Below are positions 1 to 5,425 of a DNA stretch of 12,651 bases, one piece after another. Position 1 is the stretch's first letter, and each line of letters begins with the position of its first letter. The notes under the pieces were generated by a model. It made no database searches. It saw only the letters and a list, made by a program, of their open reading frames with translations, and was not told the DNA's origin. The DNA comes from an uncultured Muribaculaceae bacterium (lineage in GTDB: Bacteria; Bacteroidota; Bacteroidia; Bacteroidales; Muribaculaceae): positions 81,128-93,778 of the forward strand of contig CAJTUG010000004.1 of NCBI GenBank assembly GCA_910579605.1. The letters are read 5' to 3'. The position numbers and the translations under genes were made by a program.

Positions 1-296
1 CTGGTGAGCATACCTATAGAGTAACTACCGTTTACGACCGTGGAGAATCTCGTGGCTCAAATCAAGTGACTGTCGTTAACTCAGGCCTTGAAGAATTTAC
101 TGCCGGCATTGCAATAACCACTGTGCCAGGTAAAGTAATTGTGACAGGCGCAGAAGGACTGCTTGTTACCGTATCGGCTCTTGACGGCCGCACATTGTAC
201 TCCGCACAAGCACAAGCAAGCACAACAATAGAACTTTCTCCGGCTGTTTATCTTGTGAAAGCCGGCGAGAAAGTAGCAAAAGTAATCGTGAAATAA
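1..296 (+). CDS. C-terminal part of a large secreted protein with a T9SS-like sorting domain (5' end outside window)
   Basis: The gene enters from the left edge; its codons begin at position 3 and it stops with TAA at 294-296, so about 97 residues are visible. The first ~25 residues (HTYRVTTVYDRGESRGSN and around) resemble the last strands of a fibronectin type III domain. The final ~55 residues have the pattern of a type IX secretion system C-terminal domain: alternating hydrophobic strands, a V-x-x-LDGRTLY core, a YLVKAG turn and a lysine-valine-rich end (VAKVIVK). In Bacteroidetes such ends direct the passenger to the outer membrane translocon and are cleaved. The role of the passenger (enzyme, adhesin or protease) cannot be told from this fragment. 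The gene ends 24 bp before a strong terminator. Some Bacteroidales carry CTD-like tails without a full T9SS, so the export route is an inference. Confidence 0.75.
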   Translation, partial: GEHTYRVTTVYDRGESRGSNQVTVVNSGLEEFTAGIAITTVPGKVIVTGAEGLLVTVSALDGRTLYSAQAQASTTIELSPAVYLVKAGEKVAKVIVK

Positions 297-320
297 AATC
301 CGTTTAAACTTTGTAATATG

Positions 321-348
321 AGCTGCGCCTTCGGGCGCAGCTTTTTTT
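321..348 (+). terminator. Intrinsic terminator of the secreted-protein gene
   Basis: A perfect 9-bp stem (AGCTGCGCC at 321-329 with GGCGCAGCT at 334-342) closes a TTCG tetraloop and runs into seven T residues (342-348). It isolates the upstream gene from the LOG-family unit. Confidence 0.93.
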
Positions 349-390
349 ATCAATATGCCATTGCTTTAGAAAAGAAAAGCAGCCGTGAAA

Positions 391-422
391 TTGGATGGAT
401 TGGCATATTTGTGTAAATTTGC
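391..422 (+). promoter_or_regulatory. Bacteroidetes-type promoter for the LOG / adenosyltransferase unit
   Basis: A -7 element TAAATTTGC (414-422) matches TAnnTTTGC and is preceded after 20 bp by TTG at 391-393, the -33 element. Expected transcription start is near 430, giving a leader of about 20 nt. Confidence 0.7.
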
Positions 423-450
423 ATAATTGAATAATAAACCATGAAAAAAT

Positions 451-999
451 ATGAATGTAGTAGTATACTGCTCGTCGGTTGATAATTTGCCGCAGCATTG
501 GCAAGATGCCGCCAGCCGCTTGGGGAAATGGATAGGGAGCCATAAGACACAGCTCGTGTATGGCGGTGTAGAATCCGGGTTGATGAAAATAACATCTACG
601 GCAGCTAAAGATAGCGGAGCAAAGATTGTTGGTGTTGTTCCGGCACGCCGTCTTGATGCAGCCTCGCCCCTCAACGACGTGCAAGTCCCGACCTCAGACC
701 TCAACGATCGAAAAGGCGTGATGCAAATGCTTGGAGATATATTCGTGGTTCTACCCGGTGGGTATGGTACTCTTGATGAATTTACTACCTCTTTTTCATA
801 TCTCAATTTTACATGCCAGAAAAAGAACATAATAGTTGTGAATCTTGACGGAATCTTCGACAATATTTTAGCACAACTCCGTATAATGGCAGAAAAAGGG
901 CTCATGAAGCCGGAACAGCTTGCAATAGTTACAGAAGCAAGCTCTTCCGAAGAAATGATAGCGGCATTAGAAGAATCGGTAAGAGAAATTAAACAATGA
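451..999 (+). CDS. LOG family protein (putative nucleoside 5'-monophosphate phosphoribohydrolase)
   Basis: The 182-residue protein is of normal length for the TIGR00730/LOG family of Rossmann-like enzymes. Members cleave the N-glycosidic bond of nucleoside monophosphates such as cytokinin ribotides. The signature PGGYGTLDE is at residues 102-110, where the glutamate is catalytic in the family. The upstream Arg-Lys pair (DRKGVM, 86-91) and the YGG...GLM phosphate-binding loop (37-45) are present. This loop reads YGGVESGLM rather than the common GGG form. The ATG at 451 lies about 20 nt after the predicted transcription start. Its stop codon overlaps the start of the cobalamin adenosyltransferase (ATGA), so the two are probably translationally coupled. 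The substrate in this bacterium is unknown; a cytokinin role is not implied. Confidence 0.9.
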   Translation: MNVVVYCSSVDNLPQHWQDAASRLGKWIGSHKTQLVYGGVESGLMKITSTAAKDSGAKIVGVVPARRLDAASPLNDVQVPTSDLNDRKGVMQMLGDIFVVLPGGYGTLDEFTTSFSYLNFTCQKKNIIVVNLDGIFDNILAQLRIMAEKGLMKPEQLAIVTEASSSEEMIAALEESVREIKQ

Positions 1000-1550
1000 A
1001 AAGCACCGTATATACACGAACAGGAGACAGCGGGACCACTTCGCTCGTAGGTGGTACACGCATAAGCAAAGATGATGTAAGGCTTGAAGCCTACGGAACG
1101 GTTGATGAGCTTAATTCTTGGATAGGGCTGTTGTCTTCATCTCCAATCTTGCCAACAGACCAGAAAGAGCTATTGCTGACGATAATGCATCGCCTCTTTG
1201 ACATTGGCTCCTCCCTGGCCACAGAACCGCAGTCGGAATGGCAACCGCAGCCTTTTCCTCAACAGGCTATAGAAGCCCTTGAAAAAAATATAGATTCCCT
1301 TGATAGTTCAATACCACGGCACAACCGCTTTATCCTTCCAGGCGGACATTCCGATGCAGCGCGCGCAAACATTGCCCGAACTGTCGCACGCCGGGCCGAA
1401 CGACGAATCATAACACTTGCGGCTCAAACAACGGTAGATCCATTAATCGTCAAATATATAAATCGTCTCAGCGATTATCTGTTTGTTCTAAGCCGTGCAA
1501 TAAATAATTTTACTGATACACAAGAAATTTTTTGGGAGAAAGGCGTATAA
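996..1550 (+). CDS. ATP:cob(I)alamin adenosyltransferase, PduO type
   Basis: This 184-residue protein belongs to the PduO/MMAB family, which transfers the 5'-deoxyadenosyl group of ATP to cob(I)alamin to make coenzyme B12, in the cytoplasm. Diagnostic motifs are all present: the N-terminal ATP-binding TRTGDSGTTSL (7-17), AYGTVDELN (32-40), FILPGG (112-117), the arginine-rich ARTVARRAER helix (127-136) and NRLSDYLFVLSR (156-167). Length is typical. It starts inside the stop codon of the LOG gene (4-bp overlap) and shares its promoter. Coenzyme B12 in Bacteroidales is used by methylmalonyl-CoA mutase and related enzymes, so a salvage or recycling role is likely. Bacteroidales also carry other adenosyltransferase types; this one is clearly PduO-like rather than CobA-like. 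Confidence 0.95.
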   Translation: MKSTVYTRTGDSGTTSLVGGTRISKDDVRLEAYGTVDELNSWIGLLSSSPILPTDQKELLLTIMHRLFDIGSSLATEPQSEWQPQPFPQQAIEALEKNIDSLDSSIPRHNRFILPGGHSDAARANIARTVARRAERRIITLAAQTTVDPLIVKYINRLSDYLFVLSRAINNFTDTQEIFWEKGV

Positions 1551-1565
1551 ATTCCACAAAATGCT

Positions 1566-1574
1566 TATCTTTGC
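1566..1574 (+). promoter_or_regulatory. -7 element upstream of the DUF2795 gene
   Basis: TATCTTTGC matches TAnnTTTGC exactly. No good TTG element sits 19-21 bp upstream, so the promoter is only half-consensus. It would give a 5' leader of about 60 nt, and implies that the small gene can be transcribed apart from the LOG/adenosyltransferase pair. Confidence 0.5.
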
Positions 1575-1640
1575 AAACTTTTTAGCAACAGATTCCGTTT
1601 TACGGCAAAAACAACGAATTTTCAATAAAATAATAGTACT

Positions 1641-1862
1641 ATGTATTGGACTCTTGAACTGGCATCCAAACTTGAAGACGCTCCTTGGCCCGCTACCAAA
1701 GAAGAATTAATAGACTACGCCATGCGTAGCGGCTCCCCTCTTGAAGTAATTGAAAACCTTCAGGAAATCGAAGACGAAGGAGAAACATACGAATCAATTG
1801 AAGACATTTGGCCCGACTACCCTTCAAAAGAAGATTTTCTCTTCAACGAAGAAGAATACTAA
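1641..1862 (+). CDS. Small acidic DUF2795-family protein
   Basis: The 73-residue protein is strongly acidic (about 22 Asp/Glu against 4 Lys/Arg) and has no signal peptide or membrane segment. Residues ~5-57 (LASKLEDAPWPATKEELIDY onward) resemble DUF2795, a short helical domain of unknown function widespread in Bacteroidetes; the tail DYPSKEDFLFNEEEY looks characteristic of the Bacteroides-type members. The ATG at 1641 follows an A/T-rich leader without a Shine-Dalgarno sequence, as usual in this phylum. It lies 90 bp after the adenosyltransferase with its own -7 element and terminator. Its 3' end is duplicated in degraded form 500 bp downstream (see 2330-2430). Function unknown. Confidence 0.85.
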   Translation: MYWTLELASKLEDAPWPATKEELIDYAMRSGSPLEVIENLQEIEDEGETYESIEDIWPDYPSKEDFLFNEEEY

Positions 1863-1890
1863 GCCACCGACAGTTTGTAAATAAAAGAAT

Positions 1891-1937
1891 ATCAATCGGA
1901 TAAGCAGCTCTAAGATTGTTTGTCCGATTGATTTTTT
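1891..1937 (+). terminator. Intrinsic terminator of the DUF2795 gene
   Basis: ATCAATCGGA (1891-1900) pairs perfectly with TCCGATTGAT (1923-1932). The stem extends inward through A-U, C-G and G-U pairs to about 17 bp with an 8-nt loop (1908-1915), and six T residues follow (1932-1937). Confidence 0.85.
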
Positions 1938-2022
1938 GTGTTTTGGCTAAACGTTGCGTATGCCTGATTGCCAGTACAATACCATTTTGCCTAATTTTTG
2001 AAAACAGAGGATGATTGTCTAA

Positions 2023-2211
2023 AATATAATCACCTCTCAGACGAGACAAGTCCTTCGCAATTGTAATGCAATACTTGACAGTTCAACCTTAAGTTCCAAC
2101 ATAGAGGTTGTCAAAAATTGCGACAACTACAATCTTGAAGAACGGGTAGATAAACTTAAAGAGGGAAAAAATAGGGAAATTTATAAATATTTCCCTATTT
2201 ATGGCCTGTAG
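2023..2211 (+). pseudogene. Possible gene remnant: 62-codon open frame with no start codon
   Basis: Frame 1 is open from just after a TAA at 2020-2022 to TAG at 2209-2211, in sequence otherwise rich in stops. The second half reads like real protein (for example NYNLEERVDKLKEGKNREIY, with alternating acidic and basic residues). There is no ATG, and no promoter is seen. I do not recognise the family. The opposite strand also has a partly coding-looking frame over about 1931-2088, so neither reading is secure. It could be the tail of a lost gene, or chance. Confidence 0.25.
2169..2200. repeat. Perfect AT-rich inverted repeat (12-bp arms)
   Basis: AAATAGGGAAAT (2169-2180) and ATTTCCCTATTT (2189-2200) are exact reverse complements around an 8-nt spacer. 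Read on the minus strand the stem is followed by T-rich sequence and so resembles a terminator; on the plus strand no T-run follows. It lies inside the open frame 2023-2211. Confidence 0.7.
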
Positions 2212-2329
2212 TTAGAATATAAATCCTTAGTGAAATGTTTGTTTGGCCAAGTGACAGGTATTGACACAGATAGGCAAATATGTTTGGCTAACGGTCGTTA
2301 AAAATAACGGAACTCATTGATTATAAGGC

Positions 2330-2430
2330 TAAAATTTACGTTTCAACGAAGAGGAATGTTAATCACCGAGCGCGACATAAACAAAACACAATTAATCGGA
2401 CAACCAACCTAACGTTTGTTTGTCCAATCG
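2330..2430 (+). pseudogene. Degraded second copy of the DUF2795 gene 3' end and terminator
   Basis: Aligned at a constant offset of exactly 500 bp, this block matches 1830-1930. My hand count gives 23 of 31 identical bases over the last codons, including the exact 11-mer TTCAACGAAGA, and 20 of 30 over the distal terminator arm, including the exact TTGTTTGTCC. In the corresponding frame the codons read FNEEEC-stop, against FNEEEY-stop in the intact gene. An in-frame TAA at 2330-2332 marks where similarity ends upstream; the body of the gene is absent. The hairpin survives only partly (GGACAA 2398-2403 with TTGTCC 2420-2425), and the T-run is lost. This is therefore a tail-only duplicate. Confidence 0.65.
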
Positions 2431-2512
2431 CCTAAGATTGTACCAGACAGCGTGGTTGGGTTTGTCTATTTTCAGGCGTGAGCCAGATTGATGGCTTTTC
2501 TTTGATGCATTT

Positions 2513-2545
2513 TTTGCATAAACGAAAAATTTCATATATCTTTGC
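2513..2545 (+). promoter_or_regulatory. Strong Bacteroidetes-type promoter without an assigned gene
   Basis: TTTG at 2513-2516, a 20-bp spacer and TATCTTTGC at 2537-2545 form one of the best promoter matches in the window. Expected transcription start is near 2552. No recognised gene follows; the transcript would cover the segment open in several frames up to about 2800-2850. Confidence 0.65.
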
Positions 2546-2549
2546 CGTG

Positions 2550-2850
2550 CAATCTTGGTATTCTCATTTATGTGGAATGCCAGGCAGGAAGATTACAACA
2601 CCATGGCAATTCGGCTCGTTTGGGCTGAAAGTGTTGGGACGGCTCTTCTTCCTTTTCATTCTCTTACCTGCGTCCCGTCTTGCAGAATCAGTGTTTCGGT
2701 TAGTTCCGGCAACCTTGGCTTGTGCGATATTCTTCGCTTGCGCCCGATTCTTTTGCAAGATGTTTTTTTGTGCCGCAATCCATGTTGTCATGACTTTCAA
2801 AAATCATTGATTTTTAGAGAAAAATACAAGCATAGGACATGGCGGTAGTG
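2550..2850 (+). other. Transcribed segment of unknown nature behind the orphan promoter (small RNA, repeat element or small gene)
   Basis: This stretch looks richer in G/C than its flanks and lacks stops in three of six frames for about 230 bp. One plus frame (ATG at 2570, or TTG at 2555, to 2848) gives a Cys/Ser/Leu-rich peptide. Another plus frame (stop at 2810) gives a Phe/Leu-rich hydrophobic peptide, but its start at 2478 lies upstream of the promoter. A minus frame (2800 to 2564) gives a Lys/Arg-rich peptide. None resembles a family I know. A short stem-loop (GAATGCCA at 2575-2582 with TGGCAATTC at 2604-2612, one bulge) lies near the 5' end. The pattern fits a structured RNA or an interspersed repeat at least as well as a protein gene. 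Confidence 0.3.
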
Positions 2851-3160
2851 TCTGGCTTATTGTATTAATTTTGTGAAAACAGACCGATTAGACCGGCCCT
2901 TTTCGGCTCTTAATACTTTAAAATGACATCAAGATGTATTTTTCGGTAACCGTGGAACTCATGTATTTCTTTATTTCTGCTGAATAGATATAGAGAAATG
3001 TCGTGCTGTCTATCGTTTTGCCTTGAGAAGACATTTTAGTAAAAAGCAGAACTATTATATTAATTACCGTTTAACCTACCATTATATTGAACTGTATCGT
3101 TGTTTATTTCTCCAATGAAAAACGAATACAGCTATTATCCAATTAGTTGAATATAAAATT

Positions 3161-3206
3161 GCCGGCGATGTAAACATTAATCCTATGTTTGTCTCGCCGG
3201 CGTTTT
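3161..3206. terminator. Long hairpin, likely terminator of the esterase gene (bidirectional)
   Basis: GCCGGCGA (3161-3168) pairs with TCGCCGGC (3194-3201), and inside it AAACAT (3172-3177) pairs with ATGTTT (3185-3190). On the minus strand it lies about 74 bp past the esterase stop and is followed by a modest AATTTTAT run; on the plus strand it is followed by GTTTTAT, so it could also stop transcription from the orphan promoter at 2513. Confidence 0.65.
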
Positions 3207-3274
3207 ATAGTATTATGCAGAGCTTTATTATTAGTTTAAACCTTCATAATATTCCGGTTCATTTTTCTGAAATA

Positions 3275-4576
3275 TTAAGCTTGCCCTTGTGAGGCAGGCT
3301 TGATGCCTGATTTTGGTGGTGTCACGTTGAGGCGGCGTGAGTAGCGGTCTATGCGTACATTTTTGTCGTCGATAACAATGCCACAACGAGTCACATCAAT
3401 GTCGTGCGGCATGATGAGTATAGCGCGTACACGTCCGTTTTGATCGCAGATTTGCAATCCGGCGTCGGTAACAACCCATAGATTGCCGTTGCCGTCAAAA
3501 GCCATACCTCCGATTTTTAGGAGACGGTTCTCAGGGCTATGCAGCCAATAGAATTGTTGTGATGCATGCCTATGCCCTCGAGAGTCTAATAGTGTTTGCG
3601 ATAGCCAGTTTGAGCCAGGGATAGGTTCTGCAATAAGAGCGCTGTCGGGATAAATAGCCTTTGGCGAGCCTTTTAGGGGTAGTTCTTCCGCATTTTCCCA
3701 TTCGGATGCTTCATCAAGAAGGGGAGCAAGCATATCGTTGGAGGTTGTACCTTTTGTGATAGGCTGCGGATAGTCGCGCCACATCCATTTCATCACATCT
3801 TTGAAAATACGTGCCGCTCCGCTCACACTATGTCCGCCTTCATGCCAATCTACGTCGCAATCGTAGCCTGCAAATCTGAGCGCGCTTGCCAAGAGCGTGT
3901 TAGCCTCAAACCAACTGCCAAAGAGTGGATTCCAGGCATCGCTATATCCGTCTTCAAGAAATATACGTATCGGTTTAGGTTCAGTTTTACGTACTAAAAC
4001 CTGTAATTCATGGCCGCCACGCATAGGTACGAAAGTACCACATCCGCAGAACACACGTCTGAATAGATCCGGGCGGTTCCATGCGCTTGTGAATGCTGCT
4101 ATTCCTCCGCTGCTGAGACCAAAAATCATGCGTTCATCGGGGTTGTCGGTCAATTTCAAGAATCGGTTGCCGGGAAGTTTCAGAGAGTCTACTGCGGGAA
4201 AAATTTCCGACTCCAGAAAATGCGCGAATCGTCCGTCGGTAGAATCAAATTCGTTACTACGGTTATATCTAAGAACCGTACCTGTACTGTCGCGAACGAC
4301 TCCTGGCTGTATGAATATGCCTATTGCAGGGGGCATTGCACCTGCGGCCGAGAGTGAGTCTATAACCGACGGAGCATTGCAGAGTATGCCGTCGAGTCCT
4401 ATGTAGACAGCAGCCGGGTTTCCCGAAATATATCCATCAGGTATTGTGACTATGATGTCGTGTGTTGTTTCTGGATAAATTTCTGAATTTTCAAGTCGCA
4501 ATTCAACTCGCTCATATGCCATAGCAGATAAAACGGCTGCGGCACATATAATTGCTGTGATTATCCTATAATTCAT
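3275..4576 (-). CDS. Secreted alpha/beta-hydrolase (putative esterase, Fes/EstD type) with a short C-terminal SMP-30-like propeller remnant
   Basis: The 433-residue protein begins with a signal peptide (about 1-20, ending AMA), so it acts in the periplasm or beyond. Residues ~35-268 form the putative esterase domain (PF00756-like). The nucleophile elbow is GLSSGG (153-158, likely Ser155), the catalytic His is in GGHS (His249), and Asp209 or Asp213 in LEDGYSDAW is the probable acid. Relatives hydrolyse ferulate, acetyl or siderophore esters; the substrate here is unknown. Residues ~355-390 (GGMAFDGNGNLWVVTDAG, then QICDQNGRVRAIL) match the last blade of SMP-30/gluconolactonase propellers, and RYSRRLN near the end matches their closing strand. 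In fusions of this type known to me the propeller is much longer, so several blades seem missing without an obvious frameshift. It is transcribed alone from the promoter at 4673-4705. Confidence 0.85.
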   Translation of the reverse strand: MNYRIITAIICAAAVLSAMAYERVELRLENSEIYPETTHDIIVTIPDGYISGNPAAVYIGLDGILCNAPSVIDSLSAAGAMPPAIGIFIQPGVVRDSTGTVLRYNRSNEFDSTDGRFAHFLESEIFPAVDSLKLPGNRFLKLTDNPDERMIFGLSSGGIAAFTSAWNRPDLFRRVFCGCGTFVPMRGGHELQVLVRKTEPKPIRIFLEDGYSDAWNPLFGSWFEANTLLASALRFAGYDCDVDWHEGGHSVSGAARIFKDVMKWMWRDYPQPITKGTTSNDMLAPLLDEASEWENAEELPLKGSPKAIYPDSALIAEPIPGSNWLSQTLLDSRGHRHASQQFYWLHSPENRLLKIGGMAFDGNGNLWVVTDAGLQICDQNGRVRAILIMPHDIDVTRCGIVIDDKNVRIDRYSRRLNVTPPKSGIKPASQGQA

Positions 4577-4672
4577 GATATAGTCTTAAGTAAGTTTGAA
4601 AAACATACGGTATTATTGACATGGCAAGTTGCAGACACTATATTTGTTCTAAGACCTGCTTGGTGGTTAGGC

Positions 4673-4705
4673 GCAAAAATAATTATTTTTTGCATATACA
4701 GCAAA
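4673..4705 (-). promoter_or_regulatory. Promoter of the esterase gene
   Basis: Read on the minus strand, TTTG (4705-4702), a 20-bp spacer and TATTTTTGC (4681-4673) fit the Bacteroidetes consensus. Predicted leader is about 90 nt. Confidence 0.65.
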
Positions 4706-4710
4706 AAATA
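4684..4710. repeat. 10-bp inverted repeat overlapping the esterase promoter
   Basis: TATTTTTTGC (4684-4693) and GCAAAAAATA (4701-4710) are exact reverse complements around 7 nt. The dyad covers the spacer and -33 element of the esterase promoter, the place expected for an operator, but its A/T richness weakens the case. Confidence 0.4.
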
Positions 4711-4836
4711 CAGGTTTAAGTCAAGGGTTTATTTTATTGGGGTTGGGAAAATTGATTTAAAAAAAAGATGGCAAACAAAAATCTCGTAAATTCAGAAACA
4801 CGTAAATCTAAAAAAGAGTGCGCTCTTCATAAAAAT

Positions 4837-4868
4837 TTTGCCATTTCAATAATAATCATTAACTTTGC
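4837..4868 (+). promoter_or_regulatory. rplS: Promoter of rplS
   Basis: TTTG (4837-4840), a 19-bp spacer and TAACTTTGC (4860-4868) fit the Bacteroidetes vegetative consensus closely, as expected for a highly expressed ribosomal protein gene. Confidence 0.75.
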
Positions 4869-4874
4869 AGCCAG

Positions 4875-4945
4875 TTTCGTAATCTCTGGCAGGACAAGCA
4901 GCCTGCGAATATTGCGAATAATGTTAACATTAAAACAAGAAAGCA
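4875..4945 (+). promoter_or_regulatory. rplS: 5' leader of rplS with a small hairpin
   Basis: About 70 nt lie between the predicted transcription start and the ATG. GCAGG (4889-4893) can pair with CCTGC (4902-4906) around an 8-nt loop. Ribosomal protein leaders are often autoregulatory, but nothing here identifies a known leader class. Confidence 0.3.
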
Positions 4946-5299
4946 ATGGATTTGATTAAAGTTGCCGAAGAGGCTTTTGCTACCGGCAAGCAACATCCCG
5001 AATTCGGTCCCGGCGATACCATCACCGTGGCTTACCGCATTAAAGAAGGTAACAAAGAGCGTATCCAGCAGTATCGCGGTGTGGTTATCCGCATCTCTGG
5101 CGAAGGCGTAAAGAAACGTTTCACCGTTCGTAAGATGAGCGATAACATCGGTGTAGAACGTATCTTCCCCATCGAGTCTCCGTTTATCGACTCTATCGTA
5201 GTTAACAAATACGGTAAAGTTCGTCGTGCTAAACTTTATTACCTCCGTAAACTCACCGGTAAAAAAGCTCGTATCAAAGAGCGCCGTGTGGTTAAATAA
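4946..5299 (+). CDS. rplS: 50S ribosomal protein L19
   Basis: The 117-residue protein is full length for bacterial L19, which sits at the 30S-50S interface near the 14th helix of 16S rRNA and supports subunit joining. Recognisable stretches are FGPGDTITVAYRIKEGNKER (20-39), QQYRGVVIRI (41-50), FTVRKMSDNIGVERIFP (59-75) and the basic C-terminus KLYYLRKLTGKKARIKERRV. The ATG at 4946 is preceded by AAGAAAGCA and fits the usual N-terminus (MDLIK). It is transcribed alone from its own promoter and closed by a strong terminator. Codon choice is noticeably cleaner than in its neighbours (for example CGT for arginine), as for highly expressed genes. Confidence 0.98.
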   Translation: MDLIKVAEEAFATGKQHPEFGPGDTITVAYRIKEGNKERIQQYRGVVIRISGEGVKKRFTVRKMSDNIGVERIFPIESPFIDSIVVNKYGKVRRAKLYYLRKLTGKKARIKERRVVK

Positions 5300-5323
5300 T
5301 TCGGACCGAGACAAAATCAAAAT

Positions 5324-5360
5324 CCGGCCATCCTTTGTTGAAAGGACGGTCGGTTTTTTT
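5324..5360 (+). terminator. rplS: Intrinsic terminator of rplS
   Basis: A 13-position stem (arms 5324-5336 and 5341-5353, one A-C mismatch and one G-U pair) with a GTTG loop runs into seven T residues (5354-5360). Confidence 0.92.
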
Positions 5361-5370
5361 GTCCCTATGT

Positions 5371-5405
5371 TTTGCGGTTTTACCAACCTAATTAATTATC
5401 TTTGC
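5371..5405 (+). promoter_or_regulatory. Promoter of the LD-carboxypeptidase gene
   Basis: TATCTTTGC (5397-5405) is an exact -7 match; TTTG at 5371-5374 is the likely -33 element with a slightly long 22-bp spacer. The leader would be only about 15 nt. Confidence 0.6.
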
Positions 5406-5425
5406 AATAAATATAACTCAAAGTC

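Larger units (their letters stand above)
1933..3160. other. Long stretch without a convincing gene; decayed or unrecognised sequence
   Basis: About 1.2 kb between the DUF2795 terminator and the esterase terminator. It contains an open frame without a start codon (2023-2211), a perfect AT-rich hairpin (2169-2200), a degraded copy of the DUF2795 3' end (2330-2430), an orphan promoter (2513-2545) with a segment open in three frames (about 2560-2800), and a further isolated -7-like TAATTTTG at 2866-2873. From about 2880 to 3160 I see only A/T-rich sequence without repeats or coding pattern. No tRNA, rRNA or complete insertion sequence is recognisable. Confidence 0.6.
4577..4945. other. Divergent intergenic region between the esterase gene and rplS
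   Basis: This 369-bp A/T-rich region holds two well-formed divergent promoters (4673-4705 minus, 4837-4868 plus), a 10-bp inverted repeat overlapping the minus promoter, and leaders of about 90 nt (esterase) and 70 nt (rplS). A 63-codon frame at 4768-4959 overlaps the rplS promoter and start and is not believed to be a gene. Confidence 0.6.

Noticed and set aside
352..409. 9-bp inverted repeat AATATGCCA / TGGCATATT near the LOG promoter
   Set aside because: A 9-bp match at about 40 bp spacing is expected a few times by chance in a window this size, and only the right arm touches the promoter.
366..905. Long open frame on the minus strand opposite the LOG gene
   Set aside because: It is antisense to a clearly identified gene and its product resembles no family; it is a shadow of the LOG reading frame.
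1843..2049. Minus-strand frame with partly protein-like sequence after the DUF2795 gene
   Set aside because: It uses TTG as a start, runs into the end of the DUF2795 gene and its terminator on the opposite strand, and has no promoter; too weak to call, though noted as an alternative reading of the decayed region.
1942..2293. Two similar TTTGGCTAA segments (about 1942 and 2283)
   Set aside because: Their spacing (about 341 bp) does not fit the 500-bp duplication, and the match is too short to mean a repeat.
2550..2850. Known housekeeping RNAs (RNase P RNA, tmRNA, 6S RNA) behind the orphan promoter
   Set aside because: The hallmark motifs of RNase P RNA and the tmRNA tag are not seen on either strand, and no long 6S-like closing stem could be drawn.
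2866..2873. Additional TAATTTTG promoter-like element
   Set aside because: No -33 element at proper spacing and no gene follows on the plus strand.
4768..4959. 63-codon frame upstream of rplS
   Set aside because: It spans the rplS promoter and runs into the rplS start in another frame; its composition is that of A/T-rich intergenic DNA.
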